A stretch of 6,134 bases of DNA from Oxalobacteraceae bacterium (GCA_947446335.1 CANFGA010000200.1:1-6134); one strand, 5' to 3'. Shown: positions 1 to 5,905, numbered from the stretch's first letter. Notes: generated from the sequence alone by a model not told the origin. Numbers and translations are program-made.

Positions 1-1893
1 CAGCGTGAGGATGTGTTCTTCTCCCGTCACGCGCTTGGCCAGCGTTAAAGAGTTCTCGAAATCCCGGCGCGCCAGAGCGTAAGCCCCTTCGGCGTGCGCA
101 TATAGGCCTGCGCGCAGTCCCAAATGGACGCCGGACTCATACTCCAGTTTGCCGGCCAGGAATCGTGCCTGCGCGACATAATGCCGGCTGCGACCATGGC
201 TGCGGATGTCGTCCGCATCTTTTAGCACAAGCAACAATTGCCCGGCCAGTGCCAGCCGCAGCGCTGGCCGGTCGTCGACGGTGATGCGATCGTCGACGTC
301 ATCCATGCCGGGCAGCAGCTTCAGGCAGACCTGAGCGGTCAACGGGTGGATCTCGACTAGCATCAACGGAGAGTCCTCAACGGTGCGTTCAGTCAGCAGC
401 GCGCTGCGGATCAGGCTGTCCAAAGCCTGATTGGCATTGTCGTTCGTTATTTTTGAAGCGTCGACAAGCAACGCGGCGGGGAAAGCGATGTTGCCCTCGC
501 ACAACGATGCCAGCGTCAGCAACAGCTTGGCGTCGCGACCTAACTGGCGCAGGCTGATTGCGTAGGCGGCAAGCACGCCGCAGGCTTTTTCGCCCAGCTT
601 AAGTTTCAGGCTGGCCGCCGCTGTTTCTATCCTTTCGAGCGTGCCCAGTTGATCGAGTTCGGCCAGCAGCGCGCAATAGCCTTGCGCGCTGCGCTTGATG
701 TACTGGCCCAGCAATACCAGCGCCTGCGTGTGCGCGCCGGTGCGTTCGATGATGGCGGCAGCAGCTTTCTCTTCTTGCTCGTTGGCGATGGGGCGGAAAC
801 TGGCCAGCAGGCGCAGCGCGTCGTCAGGCGACATCACGTCCAGTCGCTCGGCGGCAAAACCGGCGATGGCGCTGCTGTCACGCGTTGTGATCAGGGTGCG
901 GCCATCGGCCATCGGTGCGCGCCAGAAGGCCAGCAAGCTGTCGCGCAGCGGTTCCGGCGTCAGCACCGGCACGTTGTCGAGCACCCATAACGCAGTGCCG
1001 GGCAGTGGCAATGCGGCCAGACGCAGGCGGGCTGCGCCGGGGGCGAGCAATTGCCCTTTTTCATCGCGCAACAAGCTGCCGTGCGGGCTGTATTGCAATG
1101 TCGCGTCCACCGCGCTCAGCCAGGCCAGTTCGCCCTTGGCCTGATTCAGCGCTTTATCGCTGTCGAGCGCGGCCAGCTTGATCCAGAAGACGCCGCCGGG
1201 ATAGGCTGGCGCAAATTCACGTGCGTAGGCGGTGGCCAGTTCGGTCTTGCCGATGCCGGCCAAGCCGTGGGTTTGCACCGCCACGTCCTGCACCTGAGCA
1301 CCTACCTTCGCCGGATGCAATCGGCTGTGGATGCGCATCAGTACGGCATTGCGGCCGGTGAAGTGCGTCGACAACTGGGGCACGCCGTGCAGTGTGCCCG
1401 GCGCTATTGCATTGGCCACCGAATTGCGTTCGTCAGCCATGGTGCCGAGCACGCGCAAGGCAGCGAGGCGGGGCGCCAGAGCACTGGCCAACGACTGCGC
1501 CCAGGCGGCTTCGTGGCCGGGTTGCGGCGGCTGCAGAAAGTTTTGCGCGCCGAGTTCGCCGGCCGCAATATGATCCACCGTATTGAGCGGATTAAGCAGC
1601 CACAAACGGCTGTCCAGTTGGGAACTCTGGCGCCGGGTGTGCTGCCATGCGCGCCGGAACTCGGCCAGGCAGTGCTCGGATTGGGCGTAATCGTCGGACC
1701 ACCAGATCAGCATGGCCAGGCTGGAGTCGATCGCGGCGCGCAAATGGAGAGGGAACGGCGCCAGCGGATCGATATCATGCTGGTCGAAAAAGCAACGTAT
1801 TCCAGCAGCTTCCAGCGCCAGGAGGGCGGGCCGCACCAAGCTGGTCTGGCTGCGCCGGTAGCTGATGAACACGTCTTTCGGTACAGCATTCAT
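1..1893 (-). CDS. TIR - NB-ARC (STAND ATPase) - TPR protein, NLR-like; 3' part outside the window
   Basis: The frame is open for 631 codons from the ATG at 1893 down to base 1, with no stop, so the C-terminus is missing. Residues 5-130 look like a TIR domain: strand VFISYRR (8-14), a BB-loop-like stretch FFDQHDIDPL (35-44), then S72-x-H-C75-x-x-E78, which fits the TIR S-x-W-C-x-x-E motif. E78 would be the catalytic glutamate of NAD-cleaving TIRs. An NB-ARC module follows: FTGR (178-181), Walker A GLAGIGKT (210-217), Walker B LWVLDN (302-307), ITTR (335-338) and a degenerate GLPL region near 386-396. Residues 452-530 resemble a winged helix ending in IHPLTAQVCL (516-525). TPR-like helices start near 595, with ARRDFENSLTLAKRV followed by an H-x-x-TL end (628-631). 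In such STAND proteins the repeats sense a ligand, the ATPase oligomerises and the TIR acts as effector. An antiphage or other immune role is inference. An in-frame TGA (1906-1908) lies five codons upstream of the ATG, and a weak GGA sits 6 nt before it, so the start is well fixed. Confidence 0.9.
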   Translation of the reverse strand, partial: MNAVPKDVFISYRRSQTSLVRPALLALEAAGIRCFFDQHDIDPLAPFPLHLRAAIDSSLAMLIWWSDDYAQSEHCLAEFRRAWQHTRRQSSQLDSRLWLLNPLNTVDHIAAGELGAQNFLQPPQPGHEAAWAQSLASALAPRLAALRVLGTMADERNSVANAIAPGTLHGVPQLSTHFTGRNAVLMRIHSRLHPAKVGAQVQDVAVQTHGLAGIGKTELATAYAREFAPAYPGGVFWIKLAALDSDKALNQAKGELAWLSAVDATLQYSPHGSLLRDEKGQLLAPGAARLRLAALPLPGTALWVLDNVPVLTPEPLRDSLLAFWRAPMADGRTLITTRDSSAIAGFAAERLDVMSPDDALRLLASFRPIANEQEEKAAAAIIERTGAHTQALVLLGQYIKRSAQGYCALLAELDQLGTLERIETAAASLKLKLGEKACGVLAAYAISLRQLGRDAKLLLTLASLCEGNIAFPAALLVDASKITNDNANQALDSLIRSALLTERTVEDSPLMLVEIHPLTAQVCLKLLPGMDDVDDRITVDDRPALRLALAGQLLLVLKDADDIRSHGRSRHYVAQARFLAGKLEYESGVHLGLRAGLYAHAEGAYALARRDFENSLTLAKRVTGEEHILTL

Positions 1894-1954
1894 GGTGTAT
1901 CCAATTCAAGTCGGTGCGCCAGACGGGATTGTCGACAATAGCGCTGCGATGCTT

Positions 1955-2009
1955 GAAGTGTAATATGGTTTTTATGATAATTTCAGCGATATTTTCATAA
2001 GTATTGCAA
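1955..2009 (-). promoter_or_regulatory. AT-rich leader, possible promoter of the TIR-STAND gene
   Basis: Only 11 of the 50 bases at 1961-2010 are G or C, in an otherwise GC-rich window. On the minus strand TTGCAA (2009-2004) lies 18 nt before TGAAAT (1985-1980), a mediocre sigma70 match. TATTAC, closer to the gene, is an alternative -10 without a good -35. Since an intrinsic terminator lies between groEL and this gene, a promoter of its own is expected here, but the exact hexamers are uncertain. Confidence 0.3.
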
Positions 2010-2048
2010 TGCTGCTTTGAGGGCCGGGCATCAACCTGATTCAAACGT

Positions 2049-2083
2049 AAAAAAGCCTGCACGGTGCGCACCGTGCAGGCTTT
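2049..2083 (-). terminator. Rho-independent terminator of the groESL operon
   Basis: Bases 2052-2083 form a perfect 32-bp palindrome centred between 2067 and 2068, with a GC core reading GCCTGCACGGTGC followed by its exact complement. Read on the minus strand the hairpin is followed directly by six T (complement of 2049-2054), the classical intrinsic terminator arrangement. It starts about 45 nt after the groEL stop. In the plus direction only TTTCTTG follows, so any activity on that strand would be weaker. Confidence 0.92.
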
Positions 2084-2127
2084 CTTGTCGATGAGGCGCC
2101 TGAATCAGCGCGCGTTCATCAAGGGCA

Positions 2128-3777
2128 TTACATCATGCCGTCCATGCCACCCATGCCGCCCATGCCACCCATGCCGCCGCCCATGCCGCCGGCTGCCTTG
2201 TCGTCTGCCAGTTCGCAGACCATGCAGTCGGTGGTGAGCATCAGCGAAGCGATCGATGCAGCGTTTTGCAGCGCCGAACGGGTCACTTTTGCTGGATCCA
2301 GAACACCCATTTCAACCATGTCGCCATAGGTGCTGTTGTAGGCGTTGTAGCCATAGTTGCCCGAACCTGCCAACACGGCAGCGACGACGACCGAAGCTTC
2401 TTCGCCGGCGTTTTGCACGATCATGCGCAGTGGCTCTTCCATTGCGCGCATGACGATCTTGATACCAGCATCTTGATCGGCGTTGTCGCCCTTGACCGTG
2501 ACATTGGCGCGTGCGCGCAGCAGTGCAACGCCGCCGCCAGGCACAATGCCTTCTTCAACCGCAGCGCGGGTAGCGTGCAGTGCATCTTCGACGCGGGCTT
2601 TCTTTTCTTTCATTTCGACTTCGGTGGCGGCGCCAACCTTGATCACTGCAACACCGCCGGCCAGTTTGGCAACGCGCTCTTGCAGTTTTTCACGGTCGTA
2701 GTCCGACGATGCTTCTTCGATTTGAACGCGCACTTGCTTCACGCGCGCTTCGATCGACGATGCGTCGCCATTGCCATCGATGATGATGGTGTTTTCCTTG
2801 CCCACTTCGATGCGCTTGGCTTGGCCCAGTTCGGCCAGCGTGATTTTTTCCAGCGTCAGGCCGACTTCTTCAGCGATGACTTGACCACCGGTCAGCACGG
2901 CGATATCTTCCAGCATGGCCTTGCGACGGTCGCCGAAACCTGGCGCCTTCACTGCACATGTTTTCAAGATGCCGCGGATGTTGTTCACAACCAGCGTTGC
3001 CAATGCTTCGCCTTCGATGTCTTCGGCGATGATCAGCAGAGGACGGCTCGATTTTGCCACTTGTTCCAGTACCGGAAGCAGATCGCGGATGTTCGAGATC
3101 TTCTTGTCGCACAACAGGACAAACGGATTTTCCAGAATCGCAACTTGCTTTTCAGGATTGTTGATGAAGTACGGCGACAGATAGCCGCGGTCAAATTGCA
3201 TGCCTTCGACGATTTCGAGTTCGTCGTTCAAGGTCTTGCCGTCTTCAACGGTGATGACGCCTTCCTTGCCGACTTTTTCCATCGCTTCAGCGATGCGCTC
3301 GCCGATCGAGTAGTCGGAGTTGGCCGAAATGGCGCCAACTTGTGCGATTTCCTTGGTTGTCGTGCATGGACGAGCGATCTTGGCCAGTTCTGCGACCGTG
3401 GCTGCAACAGCCTTGTCGATGCCGCGCTTCAAGTCCATCGGGTTCATGCCGGCGGCGACGAATTTCATGCCTTCGCGCACGATTGCTTGTGCCAGCACGG
3501 TCGCGGTGGTGGTGCCGTCGCCAGCGTTGTCGCTGGTGCGTGAGGCAACTTCCTTGACCATCTGCGCACCCATGTTCATGAGCTTGTCTTTGAGTTCGAT
3601 TTCTTTTGCTACCGAAACACCATCCTTGGTCACGGTAGGGGCGCCGAACGAGCGCTCCAGCACCACGTTGCGGCCTTTAGGGCCCAAAGTGACCTTGACT
3701 GCATTGGCCAGAATGTTGACGCCTTCAACCATCTTGGCGCGCGCTGCGTCGCCGAATACTACATCTTTAGCTGCCAT
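2128..3777 (-). CDS. groEL: Chaperonin GroEL (60 kDa, Cpn60, HSP60)
   Basis: This is the 549-residue subunit of the cytosolic double-ring chaperonin, which encloses unfolded proteins under the GroES lid and drives folding by ATP hydrolysis. It is full length (E. coli GroEL has 548 residues). The ATP site is intact: the LGPKGRNVVL segment (31-40), GDGTTTATVLAQ (86-97) with D87, and the catalytic aspartate D398 in VEDAL. The family signature AAVEEGIVPGGG is at 405-416. The C-terminus is the usual flexible Gly-Met tail (529-549), ending in DGMM. AGGAG lies 8 nt before the ATG, which fixes the start. It is the second gene of the groES-groEL operon, 85 nt after groES, with no promoter evident in the gap, so it should be expressed from the groES promoter. 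A CxxC pair (C518, C521) precedes the tail. Confidence 0.99.
   Translation of the reverse strand: MAAKDVVFGDAARAKMVEGVNILANAVKVTLGPKGRNVVLERSFGAPTVTKDGVSVAKEIELKDKLMNMGAQMVKEVASRTSDNAGDGTTTATVLAQAIVREGMKFVAAGMNPMDLKRGIDKAVAATVAELAKIARPCTTTKEIAQVGAISANSDYSIGERIAEAMEKVGKEGVITVEDGKTLNDELEIVEGMQFDRGYLSPYFINNPEKQVAILENPFVLLCDKKISNIRDLLPVLEQVAKSSRPLLIIAEDIEGEALATLVVNNIRGILKTCAVKAPGFGDRRKAMLEDIAVLTGGQVIAEEVGLTLEKITLAELGQAKRIEVGKENTIIIDGNGDASSIEARVKQVRVQIEEASSDYDREKLQERVAKLAGGVAVIKVGAATEVEMKEKKARVEDALHATRAAVEEGIVPGGGVALLRARANVTVKGDNADQDAGIKIVMRAMEEPLRMIVQNAGEEASVVVAAVLAGSGNYGYNAYNSTYGDMVEMGVLDPAKVTRSALQNAASIASLMLTTDCMVCELADDKAAGGMGGGMGGMGGMGGMDGMM
2134..2191 (-). repeat. Short tandem repeat encoding the GroEL Gly-Gly-Met tail
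   Basis: On the plus strand the motif CCATGCCGC / CCATGCCAC recurs about six times in near-perfect 9-bp units, interrupted once by an extra codon. It encodes the GGM repeats at the C-terminus of GroEL. Such a tract could change length by replication slippage without breaking the frame, since the unit is a multiple of three. Confidence 0.8.
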
Positions 3778-3862
3778 GTTTGTTGCTCCTGAAATTCGTT
3801 AATGAAGGACTGAAGTCGGTAACTGAAAAGATACCGGAGTAGTCTGAATACGTGACGATGAA

Positions 3863-4153
3863 TTACTTGACGACGATCGCCATGATGTCTTCTTCGCGCA
3901 TCACCAGCAATTCGTCGCCATCGACCTTGACGGTCTGGCCAGCGTATTTGCCGAACAGGACGCGATCGCCAACCTTGACATCGAGCGGACGCACTTTGCC
4001 GTCTTCCAGAATCTTGCCATTGCCTACGGCGAGTACTTCGCCTTGATCCGGCTTTTCAGCGGCTGCATCAGGAATGATGAGACCGGATGCAGTTTTGGTT
4101 TCCTGGTCGAGACGCTTGACGATAACGCGATCGTTCAATGGGCGAAGATTCAT
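3863..4153 (-). CDS. groES: Co-chaperonin GroES (10 kDa, Cpn10)
   Basis: GroES forms the heptameric lid that binds the apical domains of GroEL and closes the folding chamber. The product has 96 residues, the usual length (E. coli 97). It begins MNLRPLNDRVIVKR, a typical Cpn10 N-terminus. The mobile loop spans about 17-33, with the GroEL-contacting hydrophobic tripeptide LII at 25-27. The central VGDRVLFGKYAG motif and a C-terminal EEDIMAIV strand are present. AAGGA lies 6 nt before the ATG. The gene is first in the operon and is preceded by a leader of about 145 nt that contains the CIRCE operator. Confidence 0.99.
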   Translation of the reverse strand: MNLRPLNDRVIVKRLDQETKTASGLIIPDAAAEKPDQGEVLAVGNGKILEDGKVRPLDVKVGDRVLFGKYAGQTVKVDGDELLVMREEDIMAIVVK

Positions 4154-4278
4154 GAAGTTTCCTTTGGGTTCAATGGATGGTTATTGTGGCTATGGTGACT
4201 GTGGTCACGGCGTAGGCGCAGGGCTGTTCTTGCTTCAAGAAATTGCCGTGTGTCTTGTCGGTTGGTCTGAAAGAGCCA
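4154..4278 (-). other. groES 5' leader (untranslated)
   Basis: This stretch lies between the CIRCE operator and the groES ATG and contains no credible gene. It ends in a good ribosome binding site (AAGGA). Two short hairpins are visible: TTCTTG / CAAGAA with a 3-nt loop (4227-4241) and GTGAC / GTCAC with a 4-nt loop (4195-4208). Neither is followed by a T-tract, so they are not terminators. No function is assigned. Confidence 0.6.
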
Positions 4279-4305
4279 TTGGCACTCTCAACTATCGAGT
4301 GCTAA
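4279..4305 (-). promoter_or_regulatory. CIRCE operator (HrcA binding site) of groESL
   Basis: On the minus strand the site reads TTAGCACTC, a 9-nt spacer, then GAGTGCCAA. The CIRCE consensus is TTAGCACTC-N9-GAGTGCTAA, so the first arm is perfect, the spacer has the exact length and the second arm has one mismatch. CIRCE is bound by the repressor HrcA, whose activity depends on GroEL, giving feedback control of chaperonin level. The first base of the element is the last base of the -10 hexamer, so bound HrcA would cover the start site. The element is also transcribed as part of the leader. Confidence 0.95.
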
Positions 4306-4333
4306 TTATAAGGACGCCATGACGGTATTTCAA
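4305..4333 (-). promoter_or_regulatory. groESL promoter, sigma70 with possible overlapping sigma32 site
   Basis: On the minus strand TTGAAA (4333-4328) and a perfect TATAAT (4310-4305) are separated by exactly 17 nt, a near-consensus sigma70 promoter. The -35 also reads CTTGAAA, identical to the sigma32 -35 consensus. The matching sigma32 -10 (CCCCATnT) is present only as a weak match in the GTCCTTAT region. The predicted start is near 4298, inside CIRCE. Combined HrcA and RpoH control of groE is known in betaproteobacteria; the sigma32 part here is inference. Confidence 0.88.
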
Positions 4334-4334
4334 G

Positions 4335-4435
4335 TCAGGCATGCAATTATTTCATCTCGATGGTTGAAATTTCTCAAGCAATGTTGCTGCCTCCCCATGC
4401 AGTTACAGATAACGATATGTGTGCTGCATGCCTGA
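4335..4435. repeat. 11-bp inverted repeat in the groES / zapB-like intergenic region
   Basis: TCAGGCATGCA at 4335-4345 is the exact reverse complement of TGCATGCCTGA at 4425-4435, with 79 nt between the arms. The left arm lies directly upstream of the groE -35. Each arm contains the palindrome GCATGC. A further 7-bp pair, CATGCAG (4396-4402) and CTGCATG (4424-4430), overlaps the right arm. It could be a paired protein-binding site between two divergent promoters, or chance. Confidence 0.5.
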
Positions 4436-4480
4436 AAACAAGGGAAGGTTGTAATAATCTGTGACAAACGATTGAAACCG

Positions 4481-4510
4481 TTGACGTGAAAACGCTTGCG
4501 CCACTATAGT
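4481..4510 (+). promoter_or_regulatory. Promoter of the zapB-like - zapA operon
   Basis: TTGACG (4481-4486) and TATAGT (4505-4510) are each one base from the sigma70 consensus and are 18 nt apart. The expected start point, about 7 nt after the -10, falls at 4516-4518, on the ATG of the following gene. Confidence 0.8.
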
Positions 4511-4516
4511 GTGAAG

Positions 4517-4756
4517 ATGATTTCTGAATTCGAAGAACTATCTCAAAAGATCGACCAACTGGCCCAGATGACGCAGGATCTGCGCCGCGAAAACGCGCGC
4601 CTGCGCAAGGAAAATGTGGCGCTCGGGCTCGAAAATGCAGGCTATGCTCACAAGATGAGCGAGGCGCAGCGGCGCGTCGAAGCCTTGCTTGAAAACATAC
4701 CTGCGCTGGTGGAGGCCGGATTGGCCCAAGCTCAGTCAGAAGAAAAGGAAACGTGA
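4517..4756 (+). CDS. ZapB-like small coiled-coil cell-division protein
   Basis: A 79-residue, highly charged protein, predicted to be almost wholly coiled coil between about 4 and 60: SEFEELSQKIDQLAQM, then heptad-like RRENARLRKENVALGLEN (23-40), RRVEALLENI (52-61) and an acidic, disordered end. Size (E. coli ZapB has 81 residues), heptad pattern and position directly before zapA point to the ZapB-like/DUF904 group, which links ZapA and the Z-ring. Direct homology to E. coli ZapB is not certain. The stop TGA overlaps the zapA ATG by one base. I chose ATG 4517. In-frame TTG 4496 and GTG 4511 lie within or just after the promoter hexamers, and no Shine-Dalgarno sequence precedes any of the three, so translation is probably leaderless. 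Confidence 0.8.
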   Translation: MISEFEELSQKIDQLAQMTQDLRRENARLRKENVALGLENAGYAHKMSEAQRRVEALLENIPALVEAGLAQAQSEEKET

Positions 4757-5067
4757 TGCCCCATCTCGATGTCAATATCATGGGCCAATCGTATCGCCTG
4801 GTGTGCAAGGACGATGGCGAACGGTCCTTGCGTCAGGCTGCCAATTATCTTGATAGCAAGATGTGCACCATCCGCGATGCGGGCAAGATCAAAGGCAATG
4901 ACCGTATCGCCGTGCTGGCGGCATTGGGCGTGGCAGCCGAGTTCCTGTCGATCCGCGCGCCGCAGGGGCCGCTGTCGGATTTGACGATCCTGGAAGTGAA
5001 GCAAAAAATCAGCGCGATGCACGCCGTGCTCGACAATGCGCTGACGCCGCAGGAAAATTTGTTCTGA
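4756..5067 (+). CDS. zapA: Cell division protein ZapA
   Basis: ZapA binds FtsZ and cross-links its protofilaments, stabilising the Z-ring at midcell. The 103-residue product (E. coli 109) shows the family pattern: N-terminal strand LDVNIMGQSYRLVC (4-17), a helix with LRQAANYLDSKM (25-36) and IRDAGKIKGNDRIAVLAAL (39-57), then the long C-terminal coiled coil from about 74 to 97 that mediates tetramerisation. AAGGA lies 6 nt before the ATG at 4756 but only 3 nt before the alternative GTG at 4753, so the ATG is preferred. The one-base TGATG overlap with the upstream gene suggests translational coupling. Confidence 0.96.
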   Translation: MPHLDVNIMGQSYRLVCKDDGERSLRQAANYLDSKMCTIRDAGKIKGNDRIAVLAALGVAAEFLSIRAPQGPLSDLTILEVKQKISAMHAVLDNALTPQENLF

Positions 5068-5080
5068 CAATAAATTAGCG

Positions 5081-5108
5081 TTGACTTGTGTCAGCATGAG
5101 AGTAGACT
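5081..5108 (+). promoter_or_regulatory. 6S RNA (ssrS) promoter
   Basis: TTGACT (5081-5086) and TAGACT (5103-5108) with a 16-nt spacer lie just after the zapA stop and predict a start near 5115. The -35 matches consensus at five of six positions and the -10 at four. No terminator separates zapA from this site, so read-through from the zapA operon may also contribute to 6S RNA. Confidence 0.65.
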
Positions 5109-5114
5109 TAGCCT

Positions 5115-5292
5115 CACCCTGCGGTGTTCGCGATTGCCATATATTCCTTGAACCATTTATGTGCACCGGTTGCGGAATTTCGTTCGATGGGAGTGAGCGT
5201 CGCTAGTTCGACGAACCCGAAATTGAACTAACTGTGACCACCTTGAACCGTTTGGTTCGGGATGCCGGCATAACGGCACAGGCGGGGTTTCA
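5115..5292 (+). ncRNA. ssrS: 6S RNA, RNA polymerase-sigma70 regulator
   Basis: 6S RNA mimics an open promoter, binds the sigma70 holoenzyme and damps transcription in stationary phase. The identification rests on position directly after zapA as in E. coli, a length near 178 nt (E. coli 184), and characteristic stretches: CTGCGGTGTTCGC at the 5' end, and ACCTTGAACC with GGTTC forming a hairpin at 5242-5261, closely resembling the E. coli 3' region. A terminal stem pairs CCTG (5118-5121) with CAGG near 5279-5282. A long apical arm pairs AATTTCG (5176-5182) with CGAAATT (5218-5224) and GTTCG (5182-5186) with CGAAC (5212-5216). Between these arms lies the presumed central bubble. Both ends are estimates, good to a few bases. 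Confidence 0.87.
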
Positions 5293-5301
5293 TTTTTCGA
5301 G

Positions 5302-5337
5302 AGCGGTTGCGCATTGTTAATGCGCAACCGCTTTTTT
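5302..5337 (+). terminator. Rho-independent terminator after 6S RNA
   Basis: A 14-bp perfect stem (5302-5315 with 5319-5332) closed by a GTT loop is followed by a run of six T (5332-5337). It would end the 6S RNA primary transcript and any read-through from zapA. The mature 6S 3' end probably lies 10-15 nt before it. Confidence 0.93.
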
Positions 5338-5428
5338 GCGTGCGCCGACGATCGACCTGGCCCGTCTTGTCGTTGGACAGGCATCGGTCTGCACTTCCCT
5401 CTTTGCCATCTTCTGCCGGAGCGATGCC

Positions 5429-5905
5429 GTGATCCAATATTGGCTGATGAAGTCCGAACCCGGCGAGGTCGGCATCGACGATCTGCTGGCGGCGCCCGGA
5501 TCCACGTTGCCCTGGACCGGCGTGCGCAATTACCAAGCGCGCAACTTCATGCGCGATGCGATGCAAGTGGGCGATGGCATCCTGTTTTATCATTCCAGTT
5601 GCGCGCAGCCGGGCGTGGCTGGACTGGCCGTTGTGGCCAGCGTAGCCTATCCGGATCCAACCCAGTTCGATGTGAATGGCAAGTATTTTGACCCGAAGGC
5701 GACGCTGGAACAGCCGCGCTGGGTCAGTGTCGATGTGCGCGCCCTTGAAAAGACGCCGCTGCTGGCTTTGGCGCAACTGCGCGCGATGCCGGAACTGGAC
5801 GACATGCTGTTGCTGCAAAAAGGCAGCCGTTTGTCGATCACGCCGGTATCGAGCCGGCAGTGGCGCATCATCCGCGACCGGTTGCACGCCGGGGCGGGCG
5901 ACTGA
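5429..5905 (+). CDS. EVE domain-containing protein (thymocyte nuclear protein 1-like)
   Basis: A 158-residue protein formed by a single EVE domain, a PUA-like fold whose studied members bind modified nucleobases in DNA or RNA. Typical family blocks are VIQYWLMKSEP (1-11), WTGVRNYQARNFMRDAMQVGD (W29 to D49), ILFYHSS (51-57), then AYPDPTQFD, YFDPKA, PRWVSVDV and a C-terminal LSITPVSSRQW. The start is GTG 5429, with GGAG 7 nt upstream. Starting at TTG 5336 would add 31 residues that do not look like the family and would begin in the terminator T-tract. The downstream permease ATG overlaps its stop by one base. No clear promoter is visible in the 91 nt after the terminator. The precise ligand is unknown. 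Confidence 0.93.
   Translation: MIQYWLMKSEPGEVGIDDLLAAPGSTLPWTGVRNYQARNFMRDAMQVGDGILFYHSSCAQPGVAGLAVVASVAYPDPTQFDVNGKYFDPKATLEQPRWVSVDVRALEKTPLLALAQLRAMPELDDMLLLQKGSRLSITPVSSRQWRIIRDRLHAGAGD

Noticed and set aside
1051..1941. A 296-codon plus-strand open frame
   Set aside because: It lies opposite the TIR-STAND gene, whose domain motifs read without interruption on the minus strand. The product has no recognisable motif.
1775..2071. A 98-codon minus-strand frame covering the leader of the TIR-STAND gene
   Set aside because: It begins inside the groE terminator hairpin and ends out of frame within the TIR coding region, with no ribosome binding site. It is not a credible upstream gene.
2266..3543. 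A 425-codon open frame on the plus strand opposite groEL
   Set aside because: It is the exact antisense of a highly conserved gene. Its His/Phe/Asp-rich, low-complexity composition is an artefact of GroEL codon use, with no ribosome binding site or family match.
4374..4808. A 144-codon minus-strand frame over the zapB-like gene and its promoter
   Set aside because: It overlaps a promoter and a gene with clear coiled-coil coding character, and shows no motif of its own.
5336..5428. A 31-codon N-terminal extension of the EVE protein from TTG 5336
   Set aside because: It would start within the terminator T-tract and has no family similarity. GTG 5429 has a GGAG at proper spacing and begins exactly at the conserved domain edge.
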